Shown one piece after another: positions 16,233 to 25,467 of a stretch of 37,876 nucleotides of DNA (position 1 is the stretch's first letter; each line of letters begins with the position of its first letter). Position numbers and translations under genes: made by a program. Source of the DNA: Lachnospiraceae bacterium (lineage in GTDB: Bacteria > Bacillota > Clostridia > Lachnospirales > Lachnospiraceae); assembly GCA_017480565.1 (NCBI GenBank), contig JAFVAL010000044.1, positions 1-37,876 of the forward strand, read 5' to 3'. Below the pieces are notes generated by a model. It did not search any database and was not told the origin of the DNA. It saw only the letters and a program-made list of their open reading frames with translations.

Positions 16233-17944
16233 AGCGAAAAAGCCCTCGGATGAACCTGCTGCTTCTCGTCTCGATGATCAGCACGGTTCTGATTCTGCTC
16301 CTTCTTACCATGTTTTTGGTGCTGCGCGCCTACCGCACGTCCCTCGTGGCAAATGTACGCACTTCGGGCAGCCGAACCGTCGGACAGCTCACCCGCATCA
16401 TGGAAGACTACCTGTCGGATATCCGCGAGAACATGGATGCCATTTCGGACGTTGTCTCCCATGACATCGTAAACCGCGAAGAATACTTTGATGTCTTCTT
16501 GCAGATCCGGCCCGAAGTCATCGCGGTGACAACTTACGATGCGGAAGGCAATCTTTTGCACTGTTATAGCGCGGATCACGTCATCAACGAGTCATTTGCG
16601 GCACATACCAATCTCTCCTTCGATGCCTCGAAAATCAATCTGTATGAGGAGGAATACATCTCCGCACCGCACGTAGTCACCTTGTTTGAAGGATATTATC
16701 CGTGGGTGGTCACGGTGATCCGTCCGATTCACACGGTGATCGGAGAGGCATGGATTGCCCTGGATATCAGCTGTACGAACCTGTCCAATGACATTGACGA
16801 TGTCGGTATCGGAGACCGTGGTTACTGCTTCCTGATGGATATGGATGGCAACATCGTCTATCATCCGCAGCAGCAGCTGATCTATTCGGATTTAAAAGAA
16901 GAAAATGTCGCACTGATTTCTTCCCTGGACGACGGAGTTATCGAGGAAGGTACCAGCATTTATTTCGTACAGACACTCAAGGAATCAACCTGGCGCATCA
17001 TCGGCGTGAGCTATGTTCAGGATGTCATTTCCAACAGTGTCATTAACATGGCGCGTGCCCTGTTGGTTTCCGCCATCGGTATTTTGCTGGCTTCCCTGCT
17101 GTTAAGTGCCATGGTGACCAATGCACTGACGAGACCGATGCGCGATCTGATTCAGGCCATGGAGGCCTTTGAAAAAGATGCGGATCACTTCTCCTACCAG
17201 CCCGTCAAAGGCACCAGGGAGATCGAGGAAGTCTCCCAGTCTTTCGGGCACATGGTCGGCAAGATTCAGCAGCTCGTGGAGACGGAGCGCAATGAAGAGA
17301 TTACGCTCAGAAAGACGGAGCTTCGTGCGCTTCAGGCGCAGATTAACCCGCACTTCCTTTATAATACGCTCGACTCCATTTCCTGGATGTGTGAGCAAGG
17401 AAAGAACGCGGAAGCCGTTGAGATGGTCAATGCGCTCGCCAGACTTTTCCGCATCAGTATCAGCCGTGGTCATGAGCTGATCCCTCTGGCGGATGAACTC
17501 AAGCACGCCGAAAGCTATCTGCAGATTCAATCGGTGCGTTACCGCGGGCAATTTACTTACCGGTTTGAAGTGGAGGAAAGCCTGCTATCGTATCTCTGCA
17601 ACAAGATCACGCTTCAGCCCATCATTGAAAATGCGATCTATCACGGCATCAACGGGCTGGTGGAGGAAGGCGAGATCATCGTAAAGGCCGCGGAAGCCGG
17701 GGACGATATCCTGCTTTCCGTGGAAGATAACGGTATGGGCATGACCGAAGAACAGATCGATTCGATCATGAAAAAGGCACATTCTGACAAGTCCGGCATC
17801 GGCATTAAAAATGTCAACGACCGCTTAAAGATTTATTTTGGAGACCGCTACGGCATCACGATCGACAGCGTCCCGGACGAGGGCACGCGCGTACATATTT
17901 TAATGCCGAAGGTCACAGAGGAGGCTGCGTATGAAAATGTCTAA
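16229..17944 (+). CDS. YesM-type sensor histidine kinase
   Basis: This 571-residue membrane kinase starts at a TTG at 16229, overlapping the regulator stop (TTGA) after AAAGGAGGG. The first membrane helix spans about residues 8-31. An extracellular sensor domain of about 240 residues of the Cache type follows (GDRGYCFLMDMDGNIVYHPQ is the usual Cache segment). The second helix is near 275-297, then a HAMP domain (NALTRPMRDLIQAMEAF). The phosphoacceptor His is in ALQAQINPHFLYNTLDSI, and the ATPase N and G boxes are IIENAIYHG and VEDNGMGM, with GIGIKNVNDRLK near the end. It is the partner of the preceding regulator. The adjacent sugar-binding lipoprotein may present ligand to its extracellular domain. 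Confidence 0.93.
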   Translation: MKRKSPRMNLLLLVSMISTVLILLLLTMFLVLRAYRTSLVANVRTSGSRTVGQLTRIMEDYLSDIRENMDAISDVVSHDIVNREEYFDVFLQIRPEVIAVTTYDAEGNLLHCYSADHVINESFAAHTNLSFDASKINLYEEEYISAPHVVTLFEGYYPWVVTVIRPIHTVIGEAWIALDISCTNLSNDIDDVGIGDRGYCFLMDMDGNIVYHPQQQLIYSDLKEENVALISSLDDGVIEEGTSIYFVQTLKESTWRIIGVSYVQDVISNSVINMARALLVSAIGILLASLLLSAMVTNALTRPMRDLIQAMEAFEKDADHFSYQPVKGTREIEEVSQSFGHMVGKIQQLVETERNEEITLRKTELRALQAQINPHFLYNTLDSISWMCEQGKNAEAVEMVNALARLFRISISRGHELIPLADELKHAESYLQIQSVRYRGQFTYRFEVEESLLSYLCNKITLQPIIENAIYHGINGLVEEGEIIVKAAEAGDDILLSVEDNGMGMTEEQIDSIMKKAHSDKSGIGIKNVNDRLKIYFGDRYGITIDSVPDEGTRVHILMPKVTEEAAYENV

Positions 17945-18902
17945 ACCATTCCGCATCTGTCTTGTGCTCCTTCTTTGCCTTACGCTCACCGGCTGCCAGG
18001 CAGCGCGGGTCAGCCCTTCCCGCCAGTACAATGTCTGGTTCATCGCAAAATCCACTTCCACGGGTTTTTGGCGCTCCGCCTTTTCCGGGGCAAATGTCGC
18101 CAAATCCGAATACAACCTGCAGCTGACCATCTGCGGGCCGGACACGGAGGAGGATTACGAGGCACAAAACGCTTTCATTTACGATGCAATCGCGGATCAT
18201 GCGGACGCGATTGTCTTTTCTTCCATCAGCTACACCGAAAATGCAGCCGCTATCGACGCGGCGGCGGATGCTGGCATCAAAGTTGTGGTCATTGACTCCA
18301 ATGTCAATTCCAAGAAAGTGTCTGCCAGGATCGGCACCGACAATGTAGCAGCCGGCAAAAAAGCCGCCTCTGTCGCCATAGACGCCGGCTATGACTCTCT
18401 CGTCATTGGCATCGTCAACTTTGATCTGACAAGCCGCAACGGCCAAGAGCGAGAGGAAGGCTTCCGCACGGCCATCAAGGAATCAGGCATTGGCGCAGAG
18501 ATCTATACGATCAATGTTGTCACCGATATCGAAGTCGCAAAGGAAGAGACAAAGCAGCTGCTCCTTGCTCATCCGGAGATCAACGTCATCGTGGGGTTAA
18601 ATGAACCGCTCGCCGTCGGTGCCGCAGAGGCCGTGGCAGAACTTGGTCTCGGCGATTCTGTCACCATGATCGGTATGGACACCAACGTGCGCTGCATCGA
18701 TCTGATGCGCACCGGAAATGTTTCCGCCCTCATCGCACAAAACCCTTACGCGATGGGCTATATGGGCGTCGAGGCCTGTTATGAGCTTTTGGAAGGCGCG
18801 TCCTATGACCCGGATGTCTGGATCGATACACCGACCATCCTGGTGCTGGAAGAGACCATGTTCTCGCCCGAGAGCCAGCGTGCGCTGTTCTCATTCGAGT
18901 AA
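17931..18902 (+). CDS. Sugar-binding lipoprotein, probable ligand-presenting component of the sensor system
   Basis: This 323-residue periplasmic-binding-protein-fold lipoprotein (Peripla_BP_4/ribose-galactose class) has a signal peptide with the lipobox LTLTGC near residue 20. The mature domain starts YNVWFIAKSTSTGFWRSAF and keeps family motifs such as DAIVFSSIS, AAADAGIKVVVIDSNV, GTDNVAAGKKAA and VIVGLNEPLAVGAAEAV. Its start overlaps the kinase stop by 14 nt, whereas a transcription terminator separates it from mglB, so it belongs with the kinase and regulator rather than with the transporter. In Firmicutes such kinase-linked binding proteins act as sensing accessories. That role is inferred here. 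Confidence 0.88.
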   Translation: MKMSKPFRICLVLLLCLTLTGCQAARVSPSRQYNVWFIAKSTSTGFWRSAFSGANVAKSEYNLQLTICGPDTEEDYEAQNAFIYDAIADHADAIVFSSISYTENAAAIDAAADAGIKVVVIDSNVNSKKVSARIGTDNVAAGKKAASVAIDAGYDSLVIGIVNFDLTSRNGQEREEGFRTAIKESGIGAEIYTINVVTDIEVAKEETKQLLLAHPEINVIVGLNEPLAVGAAEAVAELGLGDSVTMIGMDTNVRCIDLMRTGNVSALIAQNPYAMGYMGVEACYELLEGASYDPDVWIDTPTILVLEETMFSPESQRALFSFE

Positions 18903-18943
18903 TTTTTTTAAGCAAAAATGTGATCGTAAGAAATCATACCTTT

Positions 18944-18983
18944 CCCGTAAGATATTCCATTGTTTTACGGGATCTTTTTTTCT
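18944..18983 (+). terminator. Terminator between the sensor genes and mglB
   Basis: CCCGTAA (18944-18950) pairs with TTACGGG (18965-18971), followed by ATCTTTTTTTCT. It separates the sensor operon from the transporter operon. Confidence 0.82.
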
Positions 18984-18992
18984 ATCCTAAAT

Positions 18993-19019
18993 TTGACAAG
19001 TTGATTCGGGCTAACCCGA
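18993..19019 (+). promoter_or_regulatory. Putative mgl control region: TTGACA box and TCGGG-CTAA-CCCGA inverted repeat
   Basis: A TTGACA hexamer lies at 18993-18998 but has no good -10 box at the proper distance. It is followed by an inverted repeat, TCGGG (19006-19010) / CCCGA (19015-19019), about 10 nt before the TAGGAGG ribosome binding site of mglB. A weak activator-dependent promoter or an RNA hairpin are both possible. Confidence 0.4.
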
Positions 19020-19043
19020 CATTCATTTTAGGAGGAAAAAGAA

Positions 19044-20240
19044 ATGAAAAACTTTAGAAGAGTTCTTGCTCTCGTCTTAGTTGCTCTGATGGTATTCTCC
19101 CTTGCAGCATGCGGCTCCAAAGATAGTGGCAGCACCCCTGCAGAGACAACCACAGCAAAGCCGGCTGAGACCACCACAAAGGCACCGGAAAACACCGATA
19201 CCAACGATGCAGCTGCACTGAAGGTCGCTGTTTTCTACTATGCTTTCTCTGACACCTACATTTCCACCGTTCGTACCGCTCTGGATGCTGAGCTTACCGC
19301 AAAGGGCATCGAGTTTAAGAACTTCGATGGAAATAACAACCAGACCACCCAGAACGAGCAGATCGACACCGCTCTGACCGATGGCTACAATGTCCTGGTT
19401 GTCAACATGGTAACCTCTGGTTCTTCTGACGTTGCAAATGAGATCATTTCCAAGGCAAATGGTCTTCCGGTCATCTTCTTTAACCGTGCAATCGAAGGCG
19501 AAGGCGATGAGGGCACTGTTCTTAACGCAAACGCAAACATTTCCTTCGTAGGAACCGACGCTCCGGAAGCTGGACATCTGCAGGGCCAGATGATCGGCAA
19601 CTACCTCGTAGAGAACTTTGATACCGTTGACTTAAACGGCGACGGCAAGATCTCCTACGCAATGTTCAAGGGCGACGAGGCAAACGTTGAGGCAATCGCT
19701 CGTACCCAGTACGGTGTTGAGGATGCGAACCTGGTTCTGACCGCAAACAACCTTCCTGAGCTTGAGTACTTCGATGCAAATAACTCTGCGAAGTATCAGG
19801 TTGACCTTCAGGGTACCTGGTCTGCACAGGCTGCTCTTGACTACATGAACACCAACCTTTCTCAGTACAACGTTGCAAACAACAACATGATCGAGCTGAT
19901 CATCTGCAACAACGACAACATGGCTGAGGGCTCCATCTCCGCTCTGGAAGCAGCTGGCTTCAACACCGGTGATGCAAGCGCAACGACCATCCCTGTCTTT
20001 GGTGTTGACGCAACCGACGCTGCAAAGGATCTGATCAAGGCTGGCAAGATGACCGGTACTGTGAAGCAGGATGCAGAAGGCATGGCAGCTGCAGTCGCAG
20101 CAGTCGTAGAGGCTGTTGGCGCAGGCACCTCCCAGACCGATGCAATCTCTGCAGTGGCAGCTTCTGCTGATATGTTCAGCGTTGCTGACGGCATTGCAAA
20201 CAAGCTCTTTGTTGCATACGCAGCTTACACTGGTGAATGA
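19044..20240 (+). CDS. mglB: Galactose/glucose ABC transporter substrate-binding lipoprotein
   Basis: This 398-residue lipoprotein has a signal peptide with the lipobox SLAACG near residue 23 and a Thr/Pro/Glu-rich linker (residues 25-55). The binding-protein domain begins LKVAVFYYAFSDTYISTVRTAL. An EF-hand-like calcium loop, DLNGDGKISY, lies between the sugar-binding segments at the position known from E. coli MglB. Other landmarks are DGYNVLVVNMVTSGSS, FVGTDAPEAGHLQGQ, ICNNDNMAEGSISALEAAGF and PVFGVDATDAAKDLI. The start is preceded by TAGGAGG. It is the first gene of a transporter operon. The ligand is inferred as galactose and/or glucose from similarity and from the neighbouring beta-galactosidases. 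Confidence 0.9.
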   Translation: MKNFRRVLALVLVALMVFSLAACGSKDSGSTPAETTTAKPAETTTKAPENTDTNDAAALKVAVFYYAFSDTYISTVRTALDAELTAKGIEFKNFDGNNNQTTQNEQIDTALTDGYNVLVVNMVTSGSSDVANEIISKANGLPVIFFNRAIEGEGDEGTVLNANANISFVGTDAPEAGHLQGQMIGNYLVENFDTVDLNGDGKISYAMFKGDEANVEAIARTQYGVEDANLVLTANNLPELEYFDANNSAKYQVDLQGTWSAQAALDYMNTNLSQYNVANNNMIELIICNNDNMAEGSISALEAAGFNTGDASATTIPVFGVDATDAAKDLIKAGKMTGTVKQDAEGMAAAVAAVVEAVGAGTSQTDAISAVAASADMFSVADGIANKLFVAYAAYTGE

Positions 20241-20266
20241 TCCTCGTTCTTCGATCGAGTCTTTTC

Positions 20267-20297
20267 AAAGGACAGCCTTCGGGCTGTCCTTCTTTTC
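20267..20297 (+). terminator. Attenuating terminator between mglB and mglA
   Basis: AAGGACAGCC (20268-20277) pairs perfectly with GGCTGTCCTT (20282-20291) around a TTCG tetraloop, followed by a T-rich tail. An intra-operon hairpin after the binding-protein gene usually keeps binding protein in excess over ATPase and permease. Confidence 0.88.
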
Positions 20298-20363
20298 CAA
20301 GTAAAGCCTAATGGCAATCAAATGAACTAACCCAAAAGTAAGATAGAGAGGGGAAATCACAGT

Positions 20364-21863
20364 ATGGGAAATGATGTCCTCCTTCGCATGAAAGACATTA
20401 CGAAACAGTTTCCGGGCGTTAAAGCGCTCGATCACGTTTCTCTGGAAGTGGAAGCAGGCACGGTTCATGCCCTCATGGGTGAAAATGGAGCCGGCAAATC
20501 TACTTTGATGAAGTGTCTGTTCGGCATTTATTCTAAGGACAGCGGAGAAATCTATCTGGAAGGAAATCCGGTAGATTTTAAAAGCAGTAAAGAAGCGCTG
20601 ATGAATGGTGTCGCTATGGTGCACCAGGAGCTCAATCAGGCGCTTAAGCGCTCGGTCATGGATAACCTCTGGCTCGGCAGATATCCGACGCTCGGAGGCA
20701 TCATGGTCAATGAAAAGAAAATGTTTGAGGATACTCTGGCGATCTTTGAAGAGCTGGAGATCAATGTGGACCCGCACCGCATCATGAGCACGATGCCGGT
20801 TTCACAAAGACAGATGGTAGAGATTGCCAAAGCAGTCTCCTACAATTCGAAAATTATCGTATTCGATGAGCCAACCTCTTCCTTAACCGAAGAGGAAGTC
20901 GAACATTTATTTAAAATCATCAACATGCTGCGCGACCGCGGCATCGGTATCATCTACATTTCGCATAAGATGGCGGAGATCAAGCGAATCTCCGATACGA
21001 TCACCGTCATGCGCGATGGTACCCACGTCGCCACCAGACCTGCGGCAGAGCTGGAAACCAACGATATCATCCGCCTGATGGTAGGCCGTGAGCTGACCAA
21101 TCAGTTCCCGCCAAAGACCAACAAGCCGGGCGAAGTCGTCTTAAAAGTGGAACATTTAACCGCACAGTACTCCCTGCTTACCGATGTCTCGTTCGAGGCA
21201 AGAAAAGGTGAAATCCTTGGGCTGGCCGGCCTTGACGGCAGCGGAAGAACCGAGACGCTCGAGAACATTTTCGGAAATGCGACCCGCAAAGAGGGAACCA
21301 TTTTCTTAGATGGCAAGCAGTGCTTAAACCGCAACCCGAGAGAGTCCATCCGAAACGGCTTCTCTCTCCTAACGGAAGAGCGCCGCGCCACCGGTATCTT
21401 CGGGATCCTAAACATCCGCGAAAATACGGTCATCTCGAGTTTAAAGAAGCATCGTCGTTTCCTCGGGTATCTGAGCATGAAATCCATGCGCGAAGATACG
21501 CAGTGGTCCATCGATTCGATGCGCACAAAGACACCGTCGCAGGAAACCAAAATCCGCTCGCTCTCCGGCGGCAACCAACAGAAGGTTATCATTGGCCGCT
21601 GGCTGCTTACTGATCCCGAGGTTCTGCTCCTGGATGAGCCGACCCGCGGCATTGATGTCGGCGCAAAGTATGAGATTTATCAGTTGATTTTGGACCTGGC
21701 AAACCGAGGCAAGACCATCCTGGTCGTCTCTTCCGAGATGCCCGAGCTTTTAGGCATCTGCGACCGCATCCTTGTCATGTCCGGCGGACGTCTTGCCGGT
21801 GAAGTGGATGCGCAGAATACCACACAGGAAGAGATCATGACCTTGGCAGCGAAATACGTATAA
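20364..21863 (+). CDS. mglA: Galactose/simple-sugar ABC transporter ATP-binding protein
   Basis: This 499-residue tandem ABC ATPase has the length of MglA/RbsA proteins. Domain one has Walker [11 protein letters not shown], signature region [14 protein letters not shown] and Walker [12 protein letters not shown]. Domain two has the usual degenerate Walker A ([19 protein letters not shown]), a perfect signature [14 protein letters not shown], and Walker [17 protein letters not shown]. It starts at 20364 after AGAGAGGGG. It lies downstream of the mglB attenuator and 14 nt before the permease, with which it forms the energised importer. Confidence 0.93.
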   Translation: MGNDVLLRMKDITKQFPGVKALDHVSLEVEAGTVHALMGENGAGKSTLMKCLFGIYSKDSGEIYLEGNPVDFKSSKEALMNGVAMVHQELNQALKRSVMDNLWLGRYPTLGGIMVNEKKMFEDTLAIFEELEINVDPHRIMSTMPVSQRQMVEIAKAVSYNSKIIVFDEPTSSLTEEEVEHLFKIINMLRDRGIGIIYISHKMAEIKRISDTITVMRDGTHVATRPAAELETNDIIRLMVGRELTNQFPPKTNKPGEVVLKVEHLTAQYSLLTDVSFEARKGEILGLAGLDGSGRTETLENIFGNATRKEGTIFLDGKQCLNRNPRESIRNGFSLLTEERRATGIFGILNIRENTVISSLKKHRRFLGYLSMKSMREDTQWSIDSMRTKTPSQETKIRSLSGGNQQKVIIGRWLLTDPEVLLLDEPTRGIDVGAKYEIYQLILDLANRGKTILVVSSEMPELLGICDRILVMSGGRLAGEVDAQNTTQEEIMTLAAKYV

Positions 21864-21877
21864 GGGAGGCTTTCATT

Positions 21878-22960
21878 ATGGCAAATCCGATTCAAAGACT
21901 GCGCCAGACAAGCGCAGACTATAAAACGCTGGATGCAAAAGACAGACGGCGCTTCTGGGTGGATGGCATTTTAAATAACGCCCTCTACATCCTGATGTTT
22001 ATCTTTATCATTTACACGGCAGTGAAGAATCCGAACTTCGTCAGTGCCGGTTCGATCGTCAATATCATCTCCCTGGCAGCTGCTTCCCTTCCGATGGCGC
22101 TTGGTATCGCGGGCTGTATCGTCTTAACCGGTACGGACCTTTCCGGCGGACGTGTCGTCGGCTTAACCGCAGCCATCGCGGGCGCGTTTTTGCAGTCCCA
22201 GGAGATCTCGCGTAAGATGTTTGCAAGCCTTCCGGCCATCACCCCTGGCTGGATCCTTGTGGTCATTTTGACCGTTCTTTGTGTCGGCGCGATCATTGGT
22301 CTCGTCAACGGTTTCTTTGTGGCGAAATTCAGCCTGCATCCGTTCATCGTGACCCTGGCAACCCAGTTAATCACCTACGGTCTGATCCTGATCTTCTTTA
22401 TGATGAACAACAACAACGGACAGCCGGTTTCCGGACTTTCCCAGCAGTACAAGGATATCGTCTCTTCTTCCTTCCTGCGCTTCGGAAGCGTTTCCATTCC
22501 GTGGTACGTGCTTTACGCTGTTTTATTGGTCATCCTGATGTGGTTTATCTGGAATAAGACGACCTTCGGAAAAAATATGTTCGCGGTCGGCTCTAACCAG
22601 GATGCAGCCCGTGTTTCCGGTGTCAACGTCTTCTGGACCACCGTTTTGGTTCACACCTTAGCAGGTGCGATGTATGGCTTCACTGGCTTTATCGAGGGTG
22701 CCCGTATCAGTTCGATCACCCAGGCAACAGGCTTAAACTACGAGTGCGACGCGATCGCAGCCTGCGTCATCGGCGGTGTCTCTTTCGTCGGTGGTACCGG
22801 TTCCATCAGCGGCATCGTTCTGGGCGTGTTCGTCCTGCGTATCATCTTCGTTGCCCTCTCGATGTTGGGCATCGACCCGTCCTTACAGTACATCATCAAG
22901 GGCGGCATTATCTTAGTCGCATGTGCACTAGATATGAGAAAGTATCTAGTGAAGAAATAA
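21878..22960 (+). CDS. mglC: Galactose/simple-sugar ABC transporter permease
   Basis: This 360-residue permease of the BPD_transp_2 family has about ten membrane segments. A soluble N-terminus of about 35 residues precedes the first helix (GILNNALYILMFIFIIYTAV). Family landmarks are GCIVLTGTDLSGGRVVGLTAA, the cytoplasmic coupling loop TTFGKNMFAVGSNQDAARVSGVN, and ACVIGGVSFVGGTGSISG. The ribosome binding site is AAGGGAGG. It is the last gene of the mgl operon, followed by a strong terminator. An 8-bp inverted repeat (ACTAGATA/TATCTAGT) lies in its last codons. Confidence 0.93.
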   Translation: MANPIQRLRQTSADYKTLDAKDRRRFWVDGILNNALYILMFIFIIYTAVKNPNFVSAGSIVNIISLAAASLPMALGIAGCIVLTGTDLSGGRVVGLTAAIAGAFLQSQEISRKMFASLPAITPGWILVVILTVLCVGAIIGLVNGFFVAKFSLHPFIVTLATQLITYGLILIFFMMNNNNGQPVSGLSQQYKDIVSSSFLRFGSVSIPWYVLYAVLLVILMWFIWNKTTFGKNMFAVGSNQDAARVSGVNVFWTTVLVHTLAGAMYGFTGFIEGARISSITQATGLNYECDAIAACVIGGVSFVGGTGSISGIVLGVFVLRIIFVALSMLGIDPSLQYIIKGGIILVACALDMRKYLVKK

Positions 22961-22976
22961 TAGGGGTTAGTTTAAG

Positions 22977-23016
22977 GAACAGGGGCAGCCGACCGGCTGC
23001 CCCTGTTCTGATTTTC
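22977..23016. terminator. Strong terminator between mglC and the convergent beta-galactosidase operon
   Basis: GAACAGGGGCAGCC (22977-22990) pairs perfectly with GGCTGCCCCTGTTC (22995-23008) around GACC. The tail is T-rich on the plus side; it probably also stops the opposing transcript. Confidence 0.88.
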
Positions 23017-23025
23017 AAGATTCAT

Positions 23026-25449
23026 TTATCTCACTTTGATGGTTGCCTCTGCGGATGCAAGGCCCTCTGCCGTGACTTTAAGCGTCACTTCACCAGCTTC
23101 TGTTCCAGCCCGAAGCACCGCCATCGCACGTCCCTGATATGCCGGTACCGATCCGCTCACATACGACTCTTCCGTCTTTGCTCTCGCAGATCCAAACGCC
23201 TGCAGGACGGCTGCACCTTCTGCGCTTGCATTTACGACACGTTCCTCGAATGGCAGTACATCTCCGTTCTCGTTTACGATCTCCACGGCCACATAGCACA
23301 GTGACATGCCATCCGCAGAAATCACCTCTTTTTCCGGTGTCAGACGGATCGCAGCCGCAGATTTTCCAGATTGCAGCTGATCCCTGGAGACTTCCTTGCC
23401 ATCTACGTAGCTGACTGCAACTAAGTCGCCTGCCAGATACTGCGTCTCAAAGGTCGCAATGTACTCCTTCGGCAAGGTACGTCCAAGAGAAACCCCATTT
23501 TGCAGAAGTTCCACCTCCTGCGCACGGCTGTAGACATCAACCGTCAGCGGTGCACCTTCTTCGACGTCCCAACTGTAGCTGTGCGCACAGCCGGTCCAAG
23601 CATACCTGCCCAACAGCTCTATCTGTCCGTGATGTTTCGGATCCCGCACGGCAAGATAAGTCTCATCGCTTCCCCAGACGATGCGTCGGTAGGTCATCTC
23701 CGGCTTTTCATTTCCCAAAAGATCAAAGCCACCGGCTCCTGCACATCTCCACGGGTACTCTGCGTAGTGAAGCATCCTTGCATCCTGAGCCACATGTTCC
23801 GGATCGGTGTAAATAATCTTGCCGATTCCGGCTTCCCCGATGTAATCCATACTTGTCCAGACAAAGTCACCGATCAAGTACGGATACTGCTCCACCGCTT
23901 CCCAGTACTCTTTCATCTCGCGAGGCTTCGATTCGGTACTGCAAATGACGCGGTTTGGGAAGAGTTCCCCTGCTTCCGCAAAATGATACGCCAGATAATT
24001 GTATCCGACCACATCCCACGGCGCGGCAAATGCTTCCGTTCTGTCATTCCAGATCGCCTTGCCGAACTTGCTGTCGATATTGACCGCACCGCCTGCTGCA
24101 AGGGCTTCTCTGTCTTCCATCATGGACTTCCAGAACGCAGCCGTATCGTCGTCATCAAGGCCGCTAAAGAACGAGCAAAGCGCACCACAGATCGGTCTCG
24201 TCGCGTCCACTTCTCTGGCTGCCTTTGCAAGCATCGCAGACGTCTCATAGCCGCCCGATACGCCGCCCTGTTCTCTCAGCTCATTTCCGATCGACCACAT
24301 CACAATGCTCGGATGGTTGCGGTCTCTGCGAAGGAAGGCTTTTAGTTCCTTCACTCCTTCCTCTTCAAAATGCTCGGAGAAATCATGCAGATTCTTAGAC
24401 ATCTTCCAGGTATCAAACGCTTCTTCGATCACGACCAGTCCCAGACGGTCACAGGCCAACAAAAACTGTGGTGAAACCGGATTGTGTGCGCAACGAATCG
24501 CGTTAAATCCGTTATCCTTGTGCAGTTTCAGCTTCCGGTATTCTGCATCGTAGAGGCTGACCGCACCGATGATTCCGTTGTCGTGATGCAAACAGCCGCC
24601 CTTTAAGTTCACGGTTCTGCCATTTAGCTGGAAGCCATGCTTTGCGTCCACGGAAATGGTTCGCACGCCGAAGATAGTTTCGTCTCCATCCAGTGCTTCT
24701 CCATTTTCTCCGATCAAGGTTACCTGCACCTCATAGAGGTTCGGATCGTCGATATCCCAACGCCTCACATCCTCGATACAGATCTGGGTTCGGCAGCTTC
24801 CGGTTTCCCCTGCAGGCACGAAGATACGAATCCTTCCTGCTGCAGTTGTCTCCTTCACGGCAAAGTCTACCCAGCCGCAGAAGTCCTCGGCTGTCTCATT
24901 GACCACCTCGGCTTCACAGGTCACAAAGGCATCTTCGCCCACAAAATGATCCGTATGCAGATACACCCCATCTGCCGCGAGATGTGTCTTCGGAGAGGTC
25001 AGTAAGTACACATCCCGGTAGATGCCGCCGCCGGAATACCAGCGGCCGTTCGGTTCGTTATCGTTGCTGACAACCACCGCCAGACGGTTTCGTGCACCAA
25101 ACTTCACTTGCTTGGTTACATCCACTGCAAACGGTGTATATCCATAGTGGTGTCTGCCCATCACGTGACCATTTAAAATCACGGTCGTCTGGCCATAGAC
25201 ACCGTCAAAGTAAACTTCAACCTTCTGTCCTCGAAGTTCCTCCGGGATCGTCAGTATCTTTGTGTAAGTATAGGTGCCACCGTCGAAAAAGCCCGTATCG
25301 GCACCATTTTTGCTCTTTGCATTCGGCGTCCCCTCAATCATGAAATCATGGGGAAGGTTGACCGGACGGGTTTTTACCGGCATCATCGGGACACTAGGCG
25401 GCTGCCCCACCTGAATCGTCCAGTCGAGGTTGATATTTTGTCGTTTCAT
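23026..25449 (-). CDS. GH2 beta-galactosidase (with C-terminal Ig-like domains)
   Basis: This 807-residue glycoside hydrolase family 2 enzyme has no signal peptide, so it is cytoplasmic. Order: sugar-binding jelly-roll domain (about 1-165, with GRWYSGGGIYRDVYLL), Ig-like domain, then the TIM barrel from about 265 (GCLHHDNG, FNAIRCAHNPVSPQ). The acid/base Glu is in MWSIGNE and the nucleophile Glu in CSTESKPREM. C-terminal beta-rich segments include a DUF4982-like part and a final invasin-like domain (ISADGMSLCYVAVEIVNENG...). It is the last gene of an operon with GH1, another GH2 and a GPH transporter. Lactose or other beta-galactosides are the probable substrates; exact linkage preference is unknown. 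Confidence 0.92.
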   Translation of the reverse strand: MKRQNINLDWTIQVGQPPSVPMMPVKTRPVNLPHDFMIEGTPNAKSKNGADTGFFDGGTYTYTKILTIPEELRGQKVEVYFDGVYGQTTVILNGHVMGRHHYGYTPFAVDVTKQVKFGARNRLAVVVSNDNEPNGRWYSGGGIYRDVYLLTSPKTHLAADGVYLHTDHFVGEDAFVTCEAEVVNETAEDFCGWVDFAVKETTAAGRIRIFVPAGETGSCRTQICIEDVRRWDIDDPNLYEVQVTLIGENGEALDGDETIFGVRTISVDAKHGFQLNGRTVNLKGGCLHHDNGIIGAVSLYDAEYRKLKLHKDNGFNAIRCAHNPVSPQFLLACDRLGLVVIEEAFDTWKMSKNLHDFSEHFEEEGVKELKAFLRRDRNHPSIVMWSIGNELREQGGVSGGYETSAMLAKAAREVDATRPICGALCSFFSGLDDDDTAAFWKSMMEDREALAAGGAVNIDSKFGKAIWNDRTEAFAAPWDVVGYNYLAYHFAEAGELFPNRVICSTESKPREMKEYWEAVEQYPYLIGDFVWTSMDYIGEAGIGKIIYTDPEHVAQDARMLHYAEYPWRCAGAGGFDLLGNEKPEMTYRRIVWGSDETYLAVRDPKHHGQIELLGRYAWTGCAHSYSWDVEEGAPLTVDVYSRAQEVELLQNGVSLGRTLPKEYIATFETQYLAGDLVAVSYVDGKEVSRDQLQSGKSAAAIRLTPEKEVISADGMSLCYVAVEIVNENGDVLPFEERVVNASAEGAAVLQAFGSARAKTEESYVSGSVPAYQGRAMAVLRAGTEAGEVTLKVTAEGLASAEATIKVR

Positions 25450-25467
25450 CTGGCTTTCCTATCTCAC

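Noticed and set aside
22927-22950. ACTAGATA/TATCTAGT hairpin in the last codons of mglC as a terminator
   Set aside because: It is inside the coding region, has no T-run, and a much stronger terminator lies 30 nt downstream.
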